A DNA stretch of 34,363 bases from Betaproteobacteria bacterium (GCA_028065725.1 JAPTVL010000118.1:1-34363); one strand, 5' to 3'. Shown: positions 18,855 through 28,558, counted from the stretch's first letter. Numbers and translations: made by a program. The notes: generated from the letters alone by a model not told the origin.

Positions 18855-18960
18855 ATATCATTGTTCGCCCGCCCGAAACAAACTGTTCCCGATCAGCGAT
18901 ATCGCGTCATGGCGAATGTGCCTATAGTCTGCACTTCGCCAACCAGATCAGGAGAACAGC

Positions 18961-19200
18961 ATGTCCAAACCAGAAATCGCCGCAAAAACCCCTTTCGCCG
19001 TCGACGTGGAAAAAAGCAAGGATTACTACTGGTGTGCCTGCGGCAAGAGCAAGACCCAGCCATTTTGTGACGGCAGCCACAAGGGTTCCGAGTTCAGTCC
19101 GGTCAAATACACCGCCGAAGAGAGCAAGACCGTGTATTTCTGCGGCTGCAAGCAGAGCGGCAACGGCGCGCTATGCGACGGCACGCATAAGTCGCTTTAA
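18961..19200 (+). CDS. CDGSH-type iron-sulfur protein with two cluster motifs
   Basis: The 79-residue protein carries two CDGSH motifs, each binding a 2Fe-2S cluster with three cysteines and one histidine. The first is CACGKSKTQPFCDGSH (Cys25, Cys27, Cys36, His40). The second is CGCKQSGNGALCDGTH (Cys61, Cys63, Cys72, His76). This tandem form is the small bacterial type (MitoNEET-related class). There is no signal or membrane segment, so it is cytoplasmic. A TATAGT -10 element at 18923-18928 and an AGGAG site precede the start. It lies inside a ferric-iron transport cluster, which fits a role in iron or cluster handling, though the precise job of these proteins is unsettled. Confidence 0.93.
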   Translation: MSKPEIAAKTPFAVDVEKSKDYYWCACGKSKTQPFCDGSHKGSEFSPVKYTAEESKTVYFCGCKQSGNGALCDGTHKSL

Positions 19201-20879
19201 CAGGAACTGACCTCGCTGCGTCCGGCGGAAATCTGCCGGGCCAGCAGGATGATGGGCAACAGGCCCACCGCGACGATCGCCAGCGCTGCACTCGAGGCCT
19301 CGGCCAGGCGTTCGTCGGCCGCCAGCGTGAAGGTCTGCGTCGCCAGCGTGTCGAAGTTGAAAGGGCGCATCACCAGCGTGGCCGGCAGTTCCTTCATCAC
19401 ATCGACGAACACCAGCAGCGCGGCGGTCAACAGGCTGCCGCGCAGCAATGGCAGATGCACGCGGCGCAAGGTTTCCGCCGGACGGCTGCCGAGACTCTGC
19501 GCCGCCGCCTCCATGCTCGGCGTAATGCGACCCAGCCCGGCCTCGACGGATTGCAGCGCTATCGCCAGGAAGCGGGCGAGATAGGCATAGACCAGCGCGG
19601 CGATACCGCCGGTCAGGATCAGGCCGGGATTGGCGCCCGTCATCTGCTGCCACAAACCCGCCAGCCAGTGATCGAGCCGCGTCACCGGAATCAGTACGCC
19701 GACCGCAATGACCGAGCCCGGTACGGCATAACCGAGGCCGACGATGCGGCTCGCCGCGCGCGGCAATTTGTGGCCATTGCGCGCCGCGAAGCCGAGCAGC
19801 AAGGCCAGCAACGCGGCCAGCAGCGCAGCCAGCGCGGCGAGGGTAAAACTGTTGCGCGCCAGCACCAGAAAGCGTCCGGCAAATCCGCCGCCCGCTTCCC
19901 CCGGATCGCCCATCGACAATCGCAGCAGCAGCACGGCAGGCAAGGCAAAACCGATCACCACCGGAATCGCGCAGCCGATCTGCGCCAGCAGGGCATGCCA
20001 GCCGGTGAGCACCTGTCGCGTCGCTCGCCGCCGGCCACTCGTGTCGTGATAGCGGGCATGGCCGCGGCTGAAGCGTTCCAGCAGGATCAGCAGCGCGACG
20101 AAACCGAGCAGCGCGGCGGCCAACTGGGCGGCGGCGATGCGGTCGCCCAGCGAAAACCACGCGCGGTAGATGCCGGTGGTGAAAGTCTGTACCGCAAAGT
20201 AGGCCACCGTGCCGTAATCGGCCAGGGTTTCCATCAGTGCCAGTGCCATGCCGGCGGCGATCGCCGGGCGCGCCAGCGGGATCGAAACGCGCCAGAAGCC
20301 CTGCCAGGGATTGAGGCCGAGCGCACGCGCCGCCTCGATCATGCCGCCGGCGCGTTCGAGGAAAGCGGTACGCACCAGCAAATAGACATAGGGATAGAGC
20401 ACACAGGAAAACAGCACGATGGCGCCGCCCAGCGAACGCACGTCGGGAAACCAGTAATCGTCCTTGCGCCAGCCAAACGTCTCGCGCAAACCGGTCTGCA
20501 CCGGGCCGACGAACTGCAGGAAATCGGTATAGGTATAGGCCAGCACGTAGGCCGGCATGGCCATCGGCAACAGCAGTGCCCATTCCGCCATGCGCCGGCC
20601 GGGAAAGTCGTTGAGGGCCACCAGCCAGGCGGCGCCGGTGCCCATCGCGGCAACACCGATGCCGACGCCGAGGCAGAGCCAGATCGAGTTCGCCACATAC
20701 TCGGGCAGCACCGTCGCCATCAGGTGGCGCCAGGTCTCTGCGGTGCCACCGGCGAAGAGATTGGCGCCGACGGCGAGCACCGGCAGCGCGACCAGAACGG
20801 CAAGCGCGAAGGCGAATGCGGGAAGCGGCGAGGAGAAGAATGAGCGGGCCACGGCCAGCCGATTATAATTGAGACTCAT
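19197..20879 (-). CDS. fbpB: Ferric iron ABC transporter, fused permease
   Basis: This 560-residue inner-membrane protein is the typical FbpB double-length permease, two BPD_transp_1 domains in tandem with about 12 membrane helices. The first domain (about 60-265) has the EAA loop [20 protein letters not shown]. The second (about 330-555) has [20 protein letters not shown]. Both contact the ATPase. The start at 20879 ([15 protein letters not shown]) was chosen as the first ATG; a TTG three codons upstream is possible. A Fur-like box overlaps this start. Its last three codons overlap the end of the convergent CDGSH gene. It is divergent from the ATPase gene, an unusual split for one transporter. 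Confidence 0.93.
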   Translation of the reverse strand: MSLNYNRLAVARSFFSSPLPAFAFALAVLVALPVLAVGANLFAGGTAETWRHLMATVLPEYVANSIWLCLGVGIGVAAMGTGAAWLVALNDFPGRRMAEWALLLPMAMPAYVLAYTYTDFLQFVGPVQTGLRETFGWRKDDYWFPDVRSLGGAIVLFSCVLYPYVYLLVRTAFLERAGGMIEAARALGLNPWQGFWRVSIPLARPAIAAGMALALMETLADYGTVAYFAVQTFTTGIYRAWFSLGDRIAAAQLAAALLGFVALLILLERFSRGHARYHDTSGRRRATRQVLTGWHALLAQIGCAIPVVIGFALPAVLLLRLSMGDPGEAGGGFAGRFLVLARNSFTLAALAALLAALLALLLGFAARNGHKLPRAASRIVGLGYAVPGSVIAVGVLIPVTRLDHWLAGLWQQMTGANPGLILTGGIAALVYAYLARFLAIALQSVEAGLGRITPSMEAAAQSLGSRPAETLRRVHLPLLRGSLLTAALLVFVDVMKELPATLVMRPFNFDTLATQTFTLAADERLAEASSAALAIVAVGLLPIILLARQISAGRSEVSSC

Positions 20880-20881
20880 TC
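20863..20881. promoter_or_regulatory. Fur-box-like sequence between fbpB and fbpC
   Basis: On the minus strand AATGAGTCTCAATTATAA resembles the AATGAGAATCATT form of a Fur site. It lies in the 30-base space between the divergent starts of the permease and ATPase genes and overlaps the proposed fbpB start codon. One site could control both genes. Judged by eye only. Confidence 0.5.
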
Positions 20882-20909
20882 TCCACAAGCCGCTATCTAC
20901 GCACCGATC

Positions 20910-21977
20910 ATGTCATTGCTCGAAGTAGACCGTGTCAGTCATGCCTACGGCAAGCAGGCCGTGGTGCGCGATCTGTCCTTCAATCTGGCGCAGGGCGAGA
21001 TTGCCTGCCTGCTGGGATCTTCGGGCTGCGGCAAGACCACCATGCTGCGGCTGATCGCCGGTTTCGAGGCGCCCTCGGCCGGCAGCATCCGCCTCAATGG
21101 CGTCACCATCGCCGACGAAAAAACCCAGGTACCGGCAGAGGTGCGCCGCATCGGCATGGTGTTTCAGGACTATGCCCTGTTCCCGCATTTGTCGATTGCC
21201 GACAACATCGGTTTCGGCCTGCGCAAACAGTCGGCGCCGGCGCGACGGCAACGCATCGACGAATTGCTGGAACTGATCGGCCTCGCCGGTCGCGGCGCAC
21301 GCTATCCGCACGAGCTTTCCGGCGGCCAGCAGCAGCGCGTGGCGCTGGCCCGCGCCCTGGCGCCGCAACCGCACCTGCTGCTGCTCGACGAGCCTTTCTC
21401 CAACCTCGACGTCGAACTGCGCGAGCGCCTGTCGCTGGAAGTGCGCGACATCCTCAAGCGCGCCGGCATGGCGGCGATCCTCGTCACCCACGACCAGAAC
21501 GAAGCATTCGTCATGGCGGACATGGTCGGCATCATGCGCGAAGGCCGCATCGAGCAGTGGGACACGCCCTACAACCTGTATCACCGCCCCGCCACGCGCC
21601 ATGTTGCCGACTTCATCGGCCAGGGCGTGTTCCTGCCCGGCGAAGTGCTGTCGCGCCAGGTGGTCGAAGTCGAACTGGGCCGGCTCGATTCCGAGGTGCC
21701 GATGGATTGCGCGTCGAGCTGCTTCGAGTGCCAGCGCAGTTGCCGGCTCGACGTGCTGCTGCGTCCCGACGACGTGATCCACGACGATGCCAGCGAGGTC
21801 AAGGCCGAGGTCGTGGCCAAGGCCTTTCGCGGCGCCGAATTCCTCTACACCCTGCGCCTCGCCTCGGGTGCGCAAGTCCTGTCGCTGGTGCCGTCGCATC
21901 ACAACCATGCGATCGGCGAGAAGATCGGCATTCGCCTCGACGTCGACCACGTCGTCACCTTCACCCAGGACCGATGA
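20910..21977 (+). CDS. fbpC: Ferric iron ABC transporter, ATP-binding protein
   Basis: The 355-residue ATPase powers the iron permease. Walker A is GSSGCGKTT (36-44), the Q-loop [12 protein letters not shown] (84-95), the signature LSGGQQQ (136-142), Walker B LLLLDEP (156-162) and the H-loop histidine 194. The C-terminal regulatory domain (about 240-355) contains [20 protein letters not shown], as in FbpC proteins. Odd feature: four closely spaced cysteines (267, 271, 274, 278; C-x3-C-x2-C-x3-C) in this domain, a possible metal or cluster site. The stop overlaps the aat start as ATGA, so iron transport and aat are cotranslated. Confidence 0.93.
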   Translation: MSLLEVDRVSHAYGKQAVVRDLSFNLAQGEIACLLGSSGCGKTTMLRLIAGFEAPSAGSIRLNGVTIADEKTQVPAEVRRIGMVFQDYALFPHLSIADNIGFGLRKQSAPARRQRIDELLELIGLAGRGARYPHELSGGQQQRVALARALAPQPHLLLLDEPFSNLDVELRERLSLEVRDILKRAGMAAILVTHDQNEAFVMADMVGIMREGRIEQWDTPYNLYHRPATRHVADFIGQGVFLPGEVLSRQVVEVELGRLDSEVPMDCASSCFECQRSCRLDVLLRPDDVIHDDASEVKAEVVAKAFRGAEFLYTLRLASGAQVLSLVPSHHNHAIGEKIGIRLDVDHVVTFTQDR

Positions 21978-22690
21978 TCCCCTGGCTGCTGCAGGACCTG
22001 GTTTTTCCGCCGCTGGAATCGGCGCTCCGCGAACCCAACGGCCTGCTCGCCGCCGGCGGCGACCTGAGCCCGCAGCGCATCCTGGCCGCCTACCGGCGCG
22101 GCATCTTCCCCTGGTATTCGGCCGGCGATCCGATCCTGTGGTGGAGTCCCGATCCGCGCATGGTGCTGCTGCCGGAGCAGTTGAAGATTTCCCGCTCGCT
22201 GGCCAGGACCCTGCGCAATGCCGACTACGAAGTGCGCCTCGACACCGCCTTCGCCGCCGTGATCGGCGCCTGCGCCGGCAAGCCGCGCGACGGCCAGCCC
22301 GGCACCTGGATCACCCGCGAAATGCAGATGGCGTACCTGGAGCTGCATCGCCTCGGCCATGCCCACAGCGTCGAAACCTGGATAGCCGGCAGGCTCGCCG
22401 GCGGTCTCTACGGCATCGCGCTGGGGGCGGCGTTCTACGGCGAATCGATGTTCAGCGATGCGCGCGACGCCTCGAAAATCGCGCTGGCGCATTTGTGTGC
22501 GCACCTCAAATGCCGCGGATTCGGCATAATCGACTGCCAGATGGAAACCGCTCACCTCGCCTCGCTCGGCGCCCGACCGATTCCCCGCCGCGACTTTGCC
22601 GCGCGGCTAGATGAGTTGTGCCCGCGCGGCGATGCGCCGGGGCAGTGGCCGGCAGGTGCCATCGACGGTCACTACAGGCGCCGGCCATGA
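21974..22690 (+). CDS. aat: Leucyl/phenylalanyl-tRNA--protein transferase
   Basis: Aat attaches Leu or Phe to N-terminal Arg or Lys of proteins, making them ClpAP/ClpS substrates in the N-degron pathway. The 238 residues show the family signature: [20 protein letters not shown], then [20 protein letters not shown] and [20 protein letters not shown], then [20 protein letters not shown] with FYGESMFS, and [20 protein letters not shown]. The start ATG overlaps the fbpC stop by four bases. It is followed 7 bases later by bpt, the other transferase of the same pathway. Confidence 0.97.
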   Translation: MIPWLLQDLVFPPLESALREPNGLLAAGGDLSPQRILAAYRRGIFPWYSAGDPILWWSPDPRMVLLPEQLKISRSLARTLRNADYEVRLDTAFAAVIGACAGKPRDGQPGTWITREMQMAYLELHRLGHAHSVETWIAGRLAGGLYGIALGAAFYGESMFSDARDASKIALAHLCAHLKCRGFGIIDCQMETAHLASLGARPIPRRDFAARLDELCPRGDAPGQWPAGAIDGHYRRRP

Positions 22691-22697
22691 CCCACCC

Positions 22698-23426
22698 ATG
22701 ACGCACCTTCGCGATCTGCCGCCGTTTCCGCTGTTGCAGTTTTATGCCACGGCGCCCTATGGCTGCTCCTACCTGCCGGGACGCATCGCCCGTTCCCAGG
22801 TCGCCACGCCGACCCACCTGATCGACAGCGCGACCTACAGCGAACTGGTGCGCGCCGGCTTTCGCCGCAGCGGCGTATTCACCTACCGGCCCTATTGCGA
22901 TGCCTGCCGCGAATGCCAGCCGGTGCGGCTCGACGTTGCGGCCTTCGAGCCCAACCGCAGCCAGCGCCGCGCGCTGGTCCAGCACGCCGCGCTCGCCGCG
23001 CGCGAATGCAGCCTGAGTTTCCGCGAAGAGCACTACCAGCTCTACCAGCGATACCAGGCCGCACGGCATTCCGGCGGCGGCATGGACCAGGACAGCCGCG
23101 ACCAGTACGCCCACTTCCTGCTGCAGACCCATGTCGACAGCCGTCTGATCGAATTCCGCGAAAACGGCGTGCTGCGCGTGGTCAGCATCATCGACATCCT
23201 CGCCGACGGGCTCTCGTCGGTCTACACCTTCTACGATCCCGATGTGACCAACGCCAGCTACGGCACCTTCGCCATCCTCTGGCAGATCGCGCAGTGCCAG
23301 CACCTCGGTTTGCCCTGGCTGTATCTCGGCTACTGGATCCGCGACAGCCGCAAGATGGCCTACAAGGCCCGCTTCCGACCGCTCCAGGCGCTGCGCCACG
23401 GCGAGTGGCAGCCGGTCGAGGAATAG
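22698..23426 (+). CDS. bpt: Aspartate/glutamate leucyltransferase (ATE1-like, Bpt)
   Basis: Bpt moves Leu from leucyl-tRNA to N-terminal Asp or Glu, so together with Aat it widens the ClpS/ClpAP degradation route. The 242-residue protein contains [20 protein letters not shown], the N-terminal ATE domain cysteines ([13 protein letters not shown], about 70-82), and the C-terminal GNAT-like part with [40 protein letters not shown]. The start ATG at 22698 lies 7 bases after the aat stop. The aat-bpt pair is common in proteobacteria. Confidence 0.96.
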   Translation: MTHLRDLPPFPLLQFYATAPYGCSYLPGRIARSQVATPTHLIDSATYSELVRAGFRRSGVFTYRPYCDACRECQPVRLDVAAFEPNRSQRRALVQHAALAARECSLSFREEHYQLYQRYQAARHSGGGMDQDSRDQYAHFLLQTHVDSRLIEFRENGVLRVVSIIDILADGLSSVYTFYDPDVTNASYGTFAILWQIAQCQHLGLPWLYLGYWIRDSRKMAYKARFRPLQALRHGEWQPVEE

Positions 23427-23471
23427 CGCAGGACTAAAAGTCGGCGCTGGCGGCACGGCGACAGCATCCGC

Positions 23472-25616
23472 CTAGTGCGCAGTCGCCGTCTCCCGCCGCC
23501 GGTAGCCGCGCCAGGCCGGCCAGATCGCCGCACCCAACACCAGCACGACCGCCAGCAGGGGCCACAGCACCGGCCGATTCCACTCGCTGCGGCGCTGCTC
23601 GCGCAAGGCGGCGTCCACGCGCTGGTACTTCAGCGTGTTGTGGCCGACCTTGCTCGGCTTGCGGTTGCTCAGCCAGGCATGGCGCAAGGTGTAGTCCTTG
23701 GGATGGAAGCCCCAGACCCAGGGCGCGTCGTGGCGCAGGATCTCCGTCATGCGGTCGATCAGTTCCTGCCGCAGCGCACCGTTCTCCATCGCCTTGACGC
23801 GCTCGAACAGGCTGTCGTACTCGGGATTCTCGTAGTTCGCCGCGTTCTCGCCGGTATGCCTGACCTTGCCCTGCTTGCCATGCAGCAGGAACAGGAAATT
23901 CTCCGGGTCGGGATAGTCGGCATTCCAGCCGAAATAGAAAAGCTGCACCGCGCCCTTGCGCACCTTTTCCTGGAAGCGGTTGTAGTCGGTGCTGCGCACC
24001 ACCAGCTGCGTGTCGATCCTGGCGAACTGCTTGTTGAGCCAGTCGATGCGGGCCTTGGCGCCGACCCCGGTGGCCGTGGTGTCGAGATTGATCACCAGCG
24101 GCTCGCCGGTTTTGGCATTGCGCCCGTTGGGCCAGCCGGCCTCGGCCAGCAGCCGCTTGGCTTCCGCAACCGGCTTGCGCCGCGGGTGGCCATCGACCCA
24201 GTCGTACATGTAGCGATTGATTCCTTCGGCACCCTCGCGGTGGCCGAAAATGCCTGGCGGGACCGGCCCCTGGGCCGCGACGCCGCGACCGTTCTGGAAG
24301 ATCGAAATGAACTCCTCCTGGTCGATCGCCAGCGAAATCGCCTGGCGCAGCTTGCGCGTACTTTCGGCCGTCTTCGGGTCGCTGCCGCCGACCAGCGGAT
24401 CCAGCCAATTGAAGCCCATGTAGAAGGTCGAGGTCGCCACCGAGGTGGTCAGCACGATGCCCTGCCTGCGCATGTCGTCGGACAGCGTGATCTCGCCGGC
24501 GGTCACCTGCACGGCCTGGTCGAAGGCATCCGAAGAGATTCCCGAGGCATCGTAGTAGCCCTGCAGGAACTTGTTCCAGTAGGGGATCTGCTCCTTCTCG
24601 CGGGTGAACACCACCTTGTCGATGAAGGGCATGGTCTGGCCGCAATCCTTGAGCAGCCCGGACTCCTTGTCCTCACCCTCGCCCTCGCAGGGATAGGTTT
24701 CCTGGCGAAAATTCGGATTCTTCTTCAGCACCATGCGCGCATTCGGATTGTTCTCGGTCAGCATATAGGGGCCGGTACCGATCGGATACCAGTCCAGCGT
24801 CAAATTCTTCTCCGCCATGCCTGGTTGGCTGTGGAACTTGTCGGCCTCCCAGGGCATCGGCGCGAAGAAGGGCATCGCCAGCCAGTAGAGGAACTGCGGA
24901 TACTTGCCCTTGACGCGGATGCGGTAGCGATAACGGTCGATGACCTCGGCGCCTTCGAGACGGTGTGCGCGCAGATCGATCCACGGCATGTCCTTTTCCG
25001 CCTGCAGGCGCTTGGCAAGATCGCCCAGACCGAGCACGTAGTCGTCCATCAAACCGAAAATCGGCGAATGCAGCCGCGGATGTGCCAGACGCTTGAGGCC
25101 ATAGACGTAGTCGTCGGCCGTCAATTCCCGCGAGTCGCGCAAGGCGAAATCGCCCAAGGCGGTGATGCCCGCCAGTTGCGCCGGAATCAGCGCGTGATAG
25201 GCGAATTCCGCGCCGCCGGCGTTGCGGGCGAAGGCCGGATGCGGCTGATAGCGGATGCCCGGCTTGATGGTGATGACATAGTCGGTGTAGGCGATCTGCG
25301 TCGCGTCGGCGTTGTCCGGTAGCAACCGTCCTCGTGCATCCAGATAGCGCGGCTGCGGCACCGCCTCGGCGGTCGCCGCGGCCAGCGCATAGGGCCGCTT
25401 GAGGTAGTGATATTGCAACGGCGGCTCGTAGATCTGCGCCGTAAAGGTGATCTCGTCCTCGCTGTAGGACTGCACCGGATCGAGATGTTTGGGCCGATCC
25501 GTGAAGGCGCTGTACAGAATGTTCTTCCCCCGCTCCGCCGCCGGATAGGGATCGTTCCAGGCGCTGCCGCAAGCATTCAGCAGCAGCACGAAAAGACAGG
25601 GAAATACGTAACGCAT
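23472..25616 (-). CDS. Family 5 solute-binding lipoprotein with C-terminal membrane anchor
   Basis: The start at 25616 (MRYVFPCLFVLLLNACGSAW) gives a lipobox (LLNAC) and 714 residues; longer frames run into fabI. The sequence is an extracellular solute-binding protein family 5 (oligopeptide/dipeptide type): YSEDEITFTAQIYEPPLQYH near the N-terminus, LTADDYVYGLKRLAHPRLHS, GPYMLTENNPNARMVLKKNP, LRQAISLAIDQEEFISIFQN and the end region RHDAPWVWGFHPKDYTLRHA. Unusually it ends with a membrane segment, NRPVLWPLLAVVLVLGAAIW followed by basic residues. It would therefore be held in the inner membrane as well as lipidated. No permease or ATPase genes accompany it here. The transported solute is unknown. 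Confidence 0.88.
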   Translation of the reverse strand: MRYVFPCLFVLLLNACGSAWNDPYPAAERGKNILYSAFTDRPKHLDPVQSYSEDEITFTAQIYEPPLQYHYLKRPYALAAATAEAVPQPRYLDARGRLLPDNADATQIAYTDYVITIKPGIRYQPHPAFARNAGGAEFAYHALIPAQLAGITALGDFALRDSRELTADDYVYGLKRLAHPRLHSPIFGLMDDYVLGLGDLAKRLQAEKDMPWIDLRAHRLEGAEVIDRYRYRIRVKGKYPQFLYWLAMPFFAPMPWEADKFHSQPGMAEKNLTLDWYPIGTGPYMLTENNPNARMVLKKNPNFRQETYPCEGEGEDKESGLLKDCGQTMPFIDKVVFTREKEQIPYWNKFLQGYYDASGISSDAFDQAVQVTAGEITLSDDMRRQGIVLTTSVATSTFYMGFNWLDPLVGGSDPKTAESTRKLRQAISLAIDQEEFISIFQNGRGVAAQGPVPPGIFGHREGAEGINRYMYDWVDGHPRRKPVAEAKRLLAEAGWPNGRNAKTGEPLVINLDTTATGVGAKARIDWLNKQFARIDTQLVVRSTDYNRFQEKVRKGAVQLFYFGWNADYPDPENFLFLLHGKQGKVRHTGENAANYENPEYDSLFERVKAMENGALRQELIDRMTEILRHDAPWVWGFHPKDYTLRHAWLSNRKPSKVGHNTLKYQRVDAALREQRRSEWNRPVLWPLLAVVLVLGAAIWPAWRGYRRRETATAH

Positions 25617-25639
25617 GCCGGCGAGTTTAGCTGATCCGC

Positions 25640-25668
25640 TATAATCCGCCGTCCGATTCAACCAAGGA
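25640..25668 (+). promoter_or_regulatory. Promoter -10 and ribosome-binding site of fabI
   Basis: A consensus TATAAT at 25640-25645 and an AAGGAA site at 25664-25669 lie in the 58-base space between the divergent SBP and fabI genes. The -35 is weak (TTTAGC near 25626-25631). An out-of-frame ATG at 25670 precedes the real ATG at 25675. Confidence 0.65.
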
Positions 25669-25674
25669 AATGCG

Positions 25675-26475
25675 ATGGGATTTCTCGCTGGCAAACGCAT
25701 TCTGATCACTGGTCTGATCTCCAACCGGTCGATCGCCTACGGCATCGCCAAAGCCTGCCACCGCGAAGGCGCCGATCTGGCCTTTACTTACCAGAACGAA
25801 CGGGTTCGCGACCGCATGGCCAAATTTGCCGACGAATTCGGCTCGAAGGCAATTTTCCCTTGCGACGTCTCCGATGACGCGCAAATCGACGCTGTTTTTT
25901 CCGAACTTGCCAAACACTGGGACGGGCTCGACGGCCTGGTGCATTCGATCGCCTTCGCACCCAACGAGGCGATTGAAGGCGACTTTCTCGAAGGCATGTC
26001 GCGCGAATCCTTCCGCATCGCCCACGACGTGTCCTCCTACAGCTACCCCGCCCTGGCCAAAGCCGCCCGCCCCCTGCTGCTGAAGGGCAACAACGCCTCC
26101 GTTCTGGCGCTGACCTATCTCGGCGCGGTTCGCACCATGCCCAACTACAACACCATGGGCCTGGCCAAGGCCAGCCTCGAAGCGGCGACGCGCTATCTGG
26201 CCTTCTGCCTCGGGCCGCAGGGCGTCCGCGCCAATGCGCTGTCTGCCGGCCCGATCAAGACGCTGGCTGCCTCGGGCATCGGCAACTTCGGCAAGCTGCT
26301 GGCCTACAACGCGCATCACGCTCCGTTGCGGCGCAATGTCACGATCGAGGAAGTCGGCAACGCCGCCGCCTTCCTGCTCTCCGACCTGGCCAGCGGCATC
26401 ACCGGCGAGATTCTCTACGTCGATGGCGGCACGCATACCACGGCCATGGGCAACGCCGACCCGCTGCCGGGCTGA
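25675..26475 (+). CDS. fabI: Enoyl-[acyl-carrier-protein] reductase (NADH)
   Basis: FabI catalyses the last reduction of each fatty acid elongation cycle and is the triclosan target. The 266-residue SDR protein begins [20 protein letters not shown] with the FabI cofactor motif G-x5-S-I-A-x-G ([12 protein letters not shown]). The catalytic Tyr-x6-Tyr-Met-Lys type region is altered: it reads [20 protein letters not shown], with the second tyrosine (about 156) and lysine (about 163) in place, while the first tyrosine of the usual pair lies in LTYLGA (about 146). The end is [11 protein letters not shown]. It is divergent from the SBP gene and convergent with ppiD. Confidence 0.96.
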   Translation: MGFLAGKRILITGLISNRSIAYGIAKACHREGADLAFTYQNERVRDRMAKFADEFGSKAIFPCDVSDDAQIDAVFSELAKHWDGLDGLVHSIAFAPNEAIEGDFLEGMSRESFRIAHDVSSYSYPALAKAARPLLLKGNNASVLALTYLGAVRTMPNYNTMGLAKASLEAATRYLAFCLGPQGVRANALSAGPIKTLAASGIGNFGKLLAYNAHHAPLRRNVTIEEVGNAAAFLLSDLASGITGEILYVDGGTHTTAMGNADPLPG

Positions 26476-26499
26476 AGCAGCCAGTCACTGCGCCCAAAC

Positions 26500-26529
26500 A
26501 AAAAGGCCCCGCACTGCGGGGCCTTTTTT
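26500..26529. terminator. Bidirectional terminator between fabI and ppiD
   Basis: AGGCCCCGCA-CT-GCGGGGCCT makes a GC-rich stem of about 10 pairs, flanked by A residues on the left and six T residues on the right, serving the convergent fabI and ppiD genes. Confidence 0.9.
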
Positions 26530-26536
26530 ATCAGCG

Positions 26537-28435
26537 CTACTTGTTTTCCAGCGCCGCCTTATTGACCTTGACCGGATAATTTTCCCTGAGGCTGGCCATC
26601 CAGGCCGCGAACTCCTCCTCGGCCACGATGCGCGCGTACTGCTGGGTCAGCGCGCGGGCACGAGGATCGTCCTTGCCCATCTCGCCGGCCTTGGTCGTCG
26701 AAGTGATTCGATACAACGCGTAGCCCTGGCCCGGATAAGCCACACCGGCATGCACCGGCAATTTCGCGACATCGGCGGCAAACACCACCCTCACGGATTC
26801 GGGCGGCAACCCCGGTGCCTGGGTGCGGCTGATCTTGCGCGCCGGCGACCACTTGATATCAGTCGCTTCGCCCTTGGTCAGCCGAGCCAGTTTTTCCTCG
26901 CCATCCTTGATCGCCAGTTTCACCGCTTCCTCGCGGATCAGGCGCTTCTCGATCTCGCCCTTGACAGCTTCCAGCGGCTGCAGAGCCGCCGGCTTGTGTT
27001 CGAGCACGCGCGCCGACACCAGGGTGCCAGGTGCAACTTCGACCGCCTCGGAGTTGCGCTTGTTCTTCAGGCCATCGTCGCTGAACAGGGCAGCTGCCAA
27101 TTTCTGGTTATCGAAGGGCGCCGCCAGCTTGCCGCCCTTTGCCAGCCACTGCGTCTGGCGCACTTCCAGTTTCCACTTCTCGGCAGCGGGCTTCAGGCTG
27201 TCGGCCTGCTCATAAACCATGTTGCCGAAAGCCTCGGCTGCCTCCGAATACTTCTTCATTCCCGTTTCGCGCTTGATTTCATCCACGATCTGCGCCTTGA
27301 CCTCCGCCAGCGGCTTGACCCGCTCGGGACGCACGCCCGTCACGCGAATGATGTGAAAGCCAAAGTCGGAGCGAACCACTTCCGAAATCTGCCCCTCCTT
27401 GAGCGTAAAGGCCGCATCCTCGAAGGTCTTGACCATCGCCCCGCGGGCAAACCAGTCAAGGTCGCCGCCCTTTGCGGCGGAGCCGGGATCCTGGGAATTG
27501 CTCTTGGCAATTCCGGCAAACTCGGCGGGCATCTTGCGCACCTGCGCCAAAAGCTGCTCCGCCTTGGCCTTTGCCGCTGCGGCTTCCGCTTCCGGCGCGT
27601 CCTTGGCGGCCCGGATCAGGATGTGGCTGGCGCGGCGCGTCTCGCCCTCCTTGTAGCGATCGGCATGCGACTGGTAGTAGGCCGTGACTTCCTCGTCACC
27701 GATGGACGCCCCGGCGGTCAGCGCGTCGCGGCTGAGCACCAGGTATTCGGCACGCACCTGTTCGGGCAATTCGAACTGCTTGCGGTTCGCCTCGTAGTAT
27801 TTCTGCACCGCATCGGCGGCAAGCTTGACCCGACCGGCATAACTGTCTGGCATCAGCGGCACCTCGCTGATTTCGCGCTGTTCCAGTTGTGTAGCCAGCC
27901 AGTGGCCGGTGGCGACCTGACCGCTGATCCCGGCTTCGGTCACCGGCAGCATCAGTTGCTGCATGGCCAGGTCCTGCCGCAGGCGTGCCTCGAACATTTC
28001 CTTGCTCATGCCCTGCGCCGCCACCAGCGCCTCATAGCGTTCCTTTGAAAATCTGCCGTTCTCCTGCAACGACGGCACGCCGGCAATGAACTGAACCAGT
28101 TGCTCGTTGCCGATGACCAGCTTGGATTTTTGCGCCTGCTGGGCCAGCAGGCGCTGCGTCACCAATGAGTCGAGCACGGCACGGCGCATTTGCGGCGTTT
28201 CGAACATGGCCGGATCCACTTTGCCGCCCAGCTGCGTGCGCAGTCGATCCTGCTGTTCGCGCATGGCAATCTGCAATTCCTGCTGCGAGATCTTGGCCGA
28301 TCCGACGCTGGCGACATCCGCCCCGCTGTCGATGTTGCGCACGTAGGATTCCACGCCCCAGAAAGCAAACGGGAGGGTGATCAGGACAAGGAAACCCTGC
28401 GTGACTCTCTTGTTGTTGCGAACGATATCGAACAT
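26537..28435 (-). CDS. ppiD: PpiD-like periplasmic folding chaperone
   Basis: PpiD is a membrane-anchored periplasmic chaperone near the Sec translocon. The 632-residue protein starts MFDIVRNNKRVTQGFLVLIT with one membrane helix (about 14-31). A SurA-like N-domain follows (about 35-250: FETPQMRRAVLDSLVTQRLL). The parvulin domain is at about 265-365 with ASHILIRAAKDAPEAE, DPGSAAKGGDLDWFARGAMV and FGFHIIRVTGV. The C-terminal helical part is about 370-632. E. coli PpiD has an inactive parvulin domain; this one keeps many family residues, so activity cannot be judged. It is the last core gene before the accessory island. Confidence 0.93.
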   Translation of the reverse strand: MFDIVRNNKRVTQGFLVLITLPFAFWGVESYVRNIDSGADVASVGSAKISQQELQIAMREQQDRLRTQLGGKVDPAMFETPQMRRAVLDSLVTQRLLAQQAQKSKLVIGNEQLVQFIAGVPSLQENGRFSKERYEALVAAQGMSKEMFEARLRQDLAMQQLMLPVTEAGISGQVATGHWLATQLEQREISEVPLMPDSYAGRVKLAADAVQKYYEANRKQFELPEQVRAEYLVLSRDALTAGASIGDEEVTAYYQSHADRYKEGETRRASHILIRAAKDAPEAEAAAAKAKAEQLLAQVRKMPAEFAGIAKSNSQDPGSAAKGGDLDWFARGAMVKTFEDAAFTLKEGQISEVVRSDFGFHIIRVTGVRPERVKPLAEVKAQIVDEIKRETGMKKYSEAAEAFGNMVYEQADSLKPAAEKWKLEVRQTQWLAKGGKLAAPFDNQKLAAALFSDDGLKNKRNSEAVEVAPGTLVSARVLEHKPAALQPLEAVKGEIEKRLIREEAVKLAIKDGEEKLARLTKGEATDIKWSPARKISRTQAPGLPPESVRVVFAADVAKLPVHAGVAYPGQGYALYRITSTTKAGEMGKDDPRARALTQQYARIVAEEEFAAWMASLRENYPVKVNKAALENK

Positions 28436-28456
28436 GCGATTAAAGCCCTAGATGCG

Positions 28457-28484
28457 ACAAAGGCGAACTCCTGTTCGCCTTTGT
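28457..28484 (-). terminator. Strong stem-loop upstream of ppiD
   Basis: ACAAAGGCGAAC (28457-28468) pairs perfectly with GTTCGCCTTTGT (28473-28484) around a four-base loop, 12 base pairs. Read on the minus strand it directly follows the tRNA-3'-like sequence, as a terminator of a tRNA gene would. The T run after it is short (TTTGTC). Confidence 0.65.
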
Positions 28485-28486
28485 TC

Positions 28487-28508
28487 GGTGGTGCTGACGG
28501 GGTCGAAC
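28487..28508 (-). other. tRNA 3'-end-like sequence, candidate island attachment site
   Basis: On the minus strand this reads GTTCGACCCCGTCAGCACC followed by ACC, like the T-loop, T-stem and acceptor end of a tRNA. The bases before it (TTAAA) do not pair as a T-stem, so no tRNA is present. A fragment beginning in the T-loop and followed by a terminator is what an element integrating into a tRNA leaves at its far end. The intact tRNA would lie beyond the window's right edge. The donor tRNA could not be identified. Confidence 0.4.
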
Positions 28509-28558
28509 TTTAACCCGCGAGACGCCCCAGCCCTAAAAGGAACAAATTTGTACTTGGC

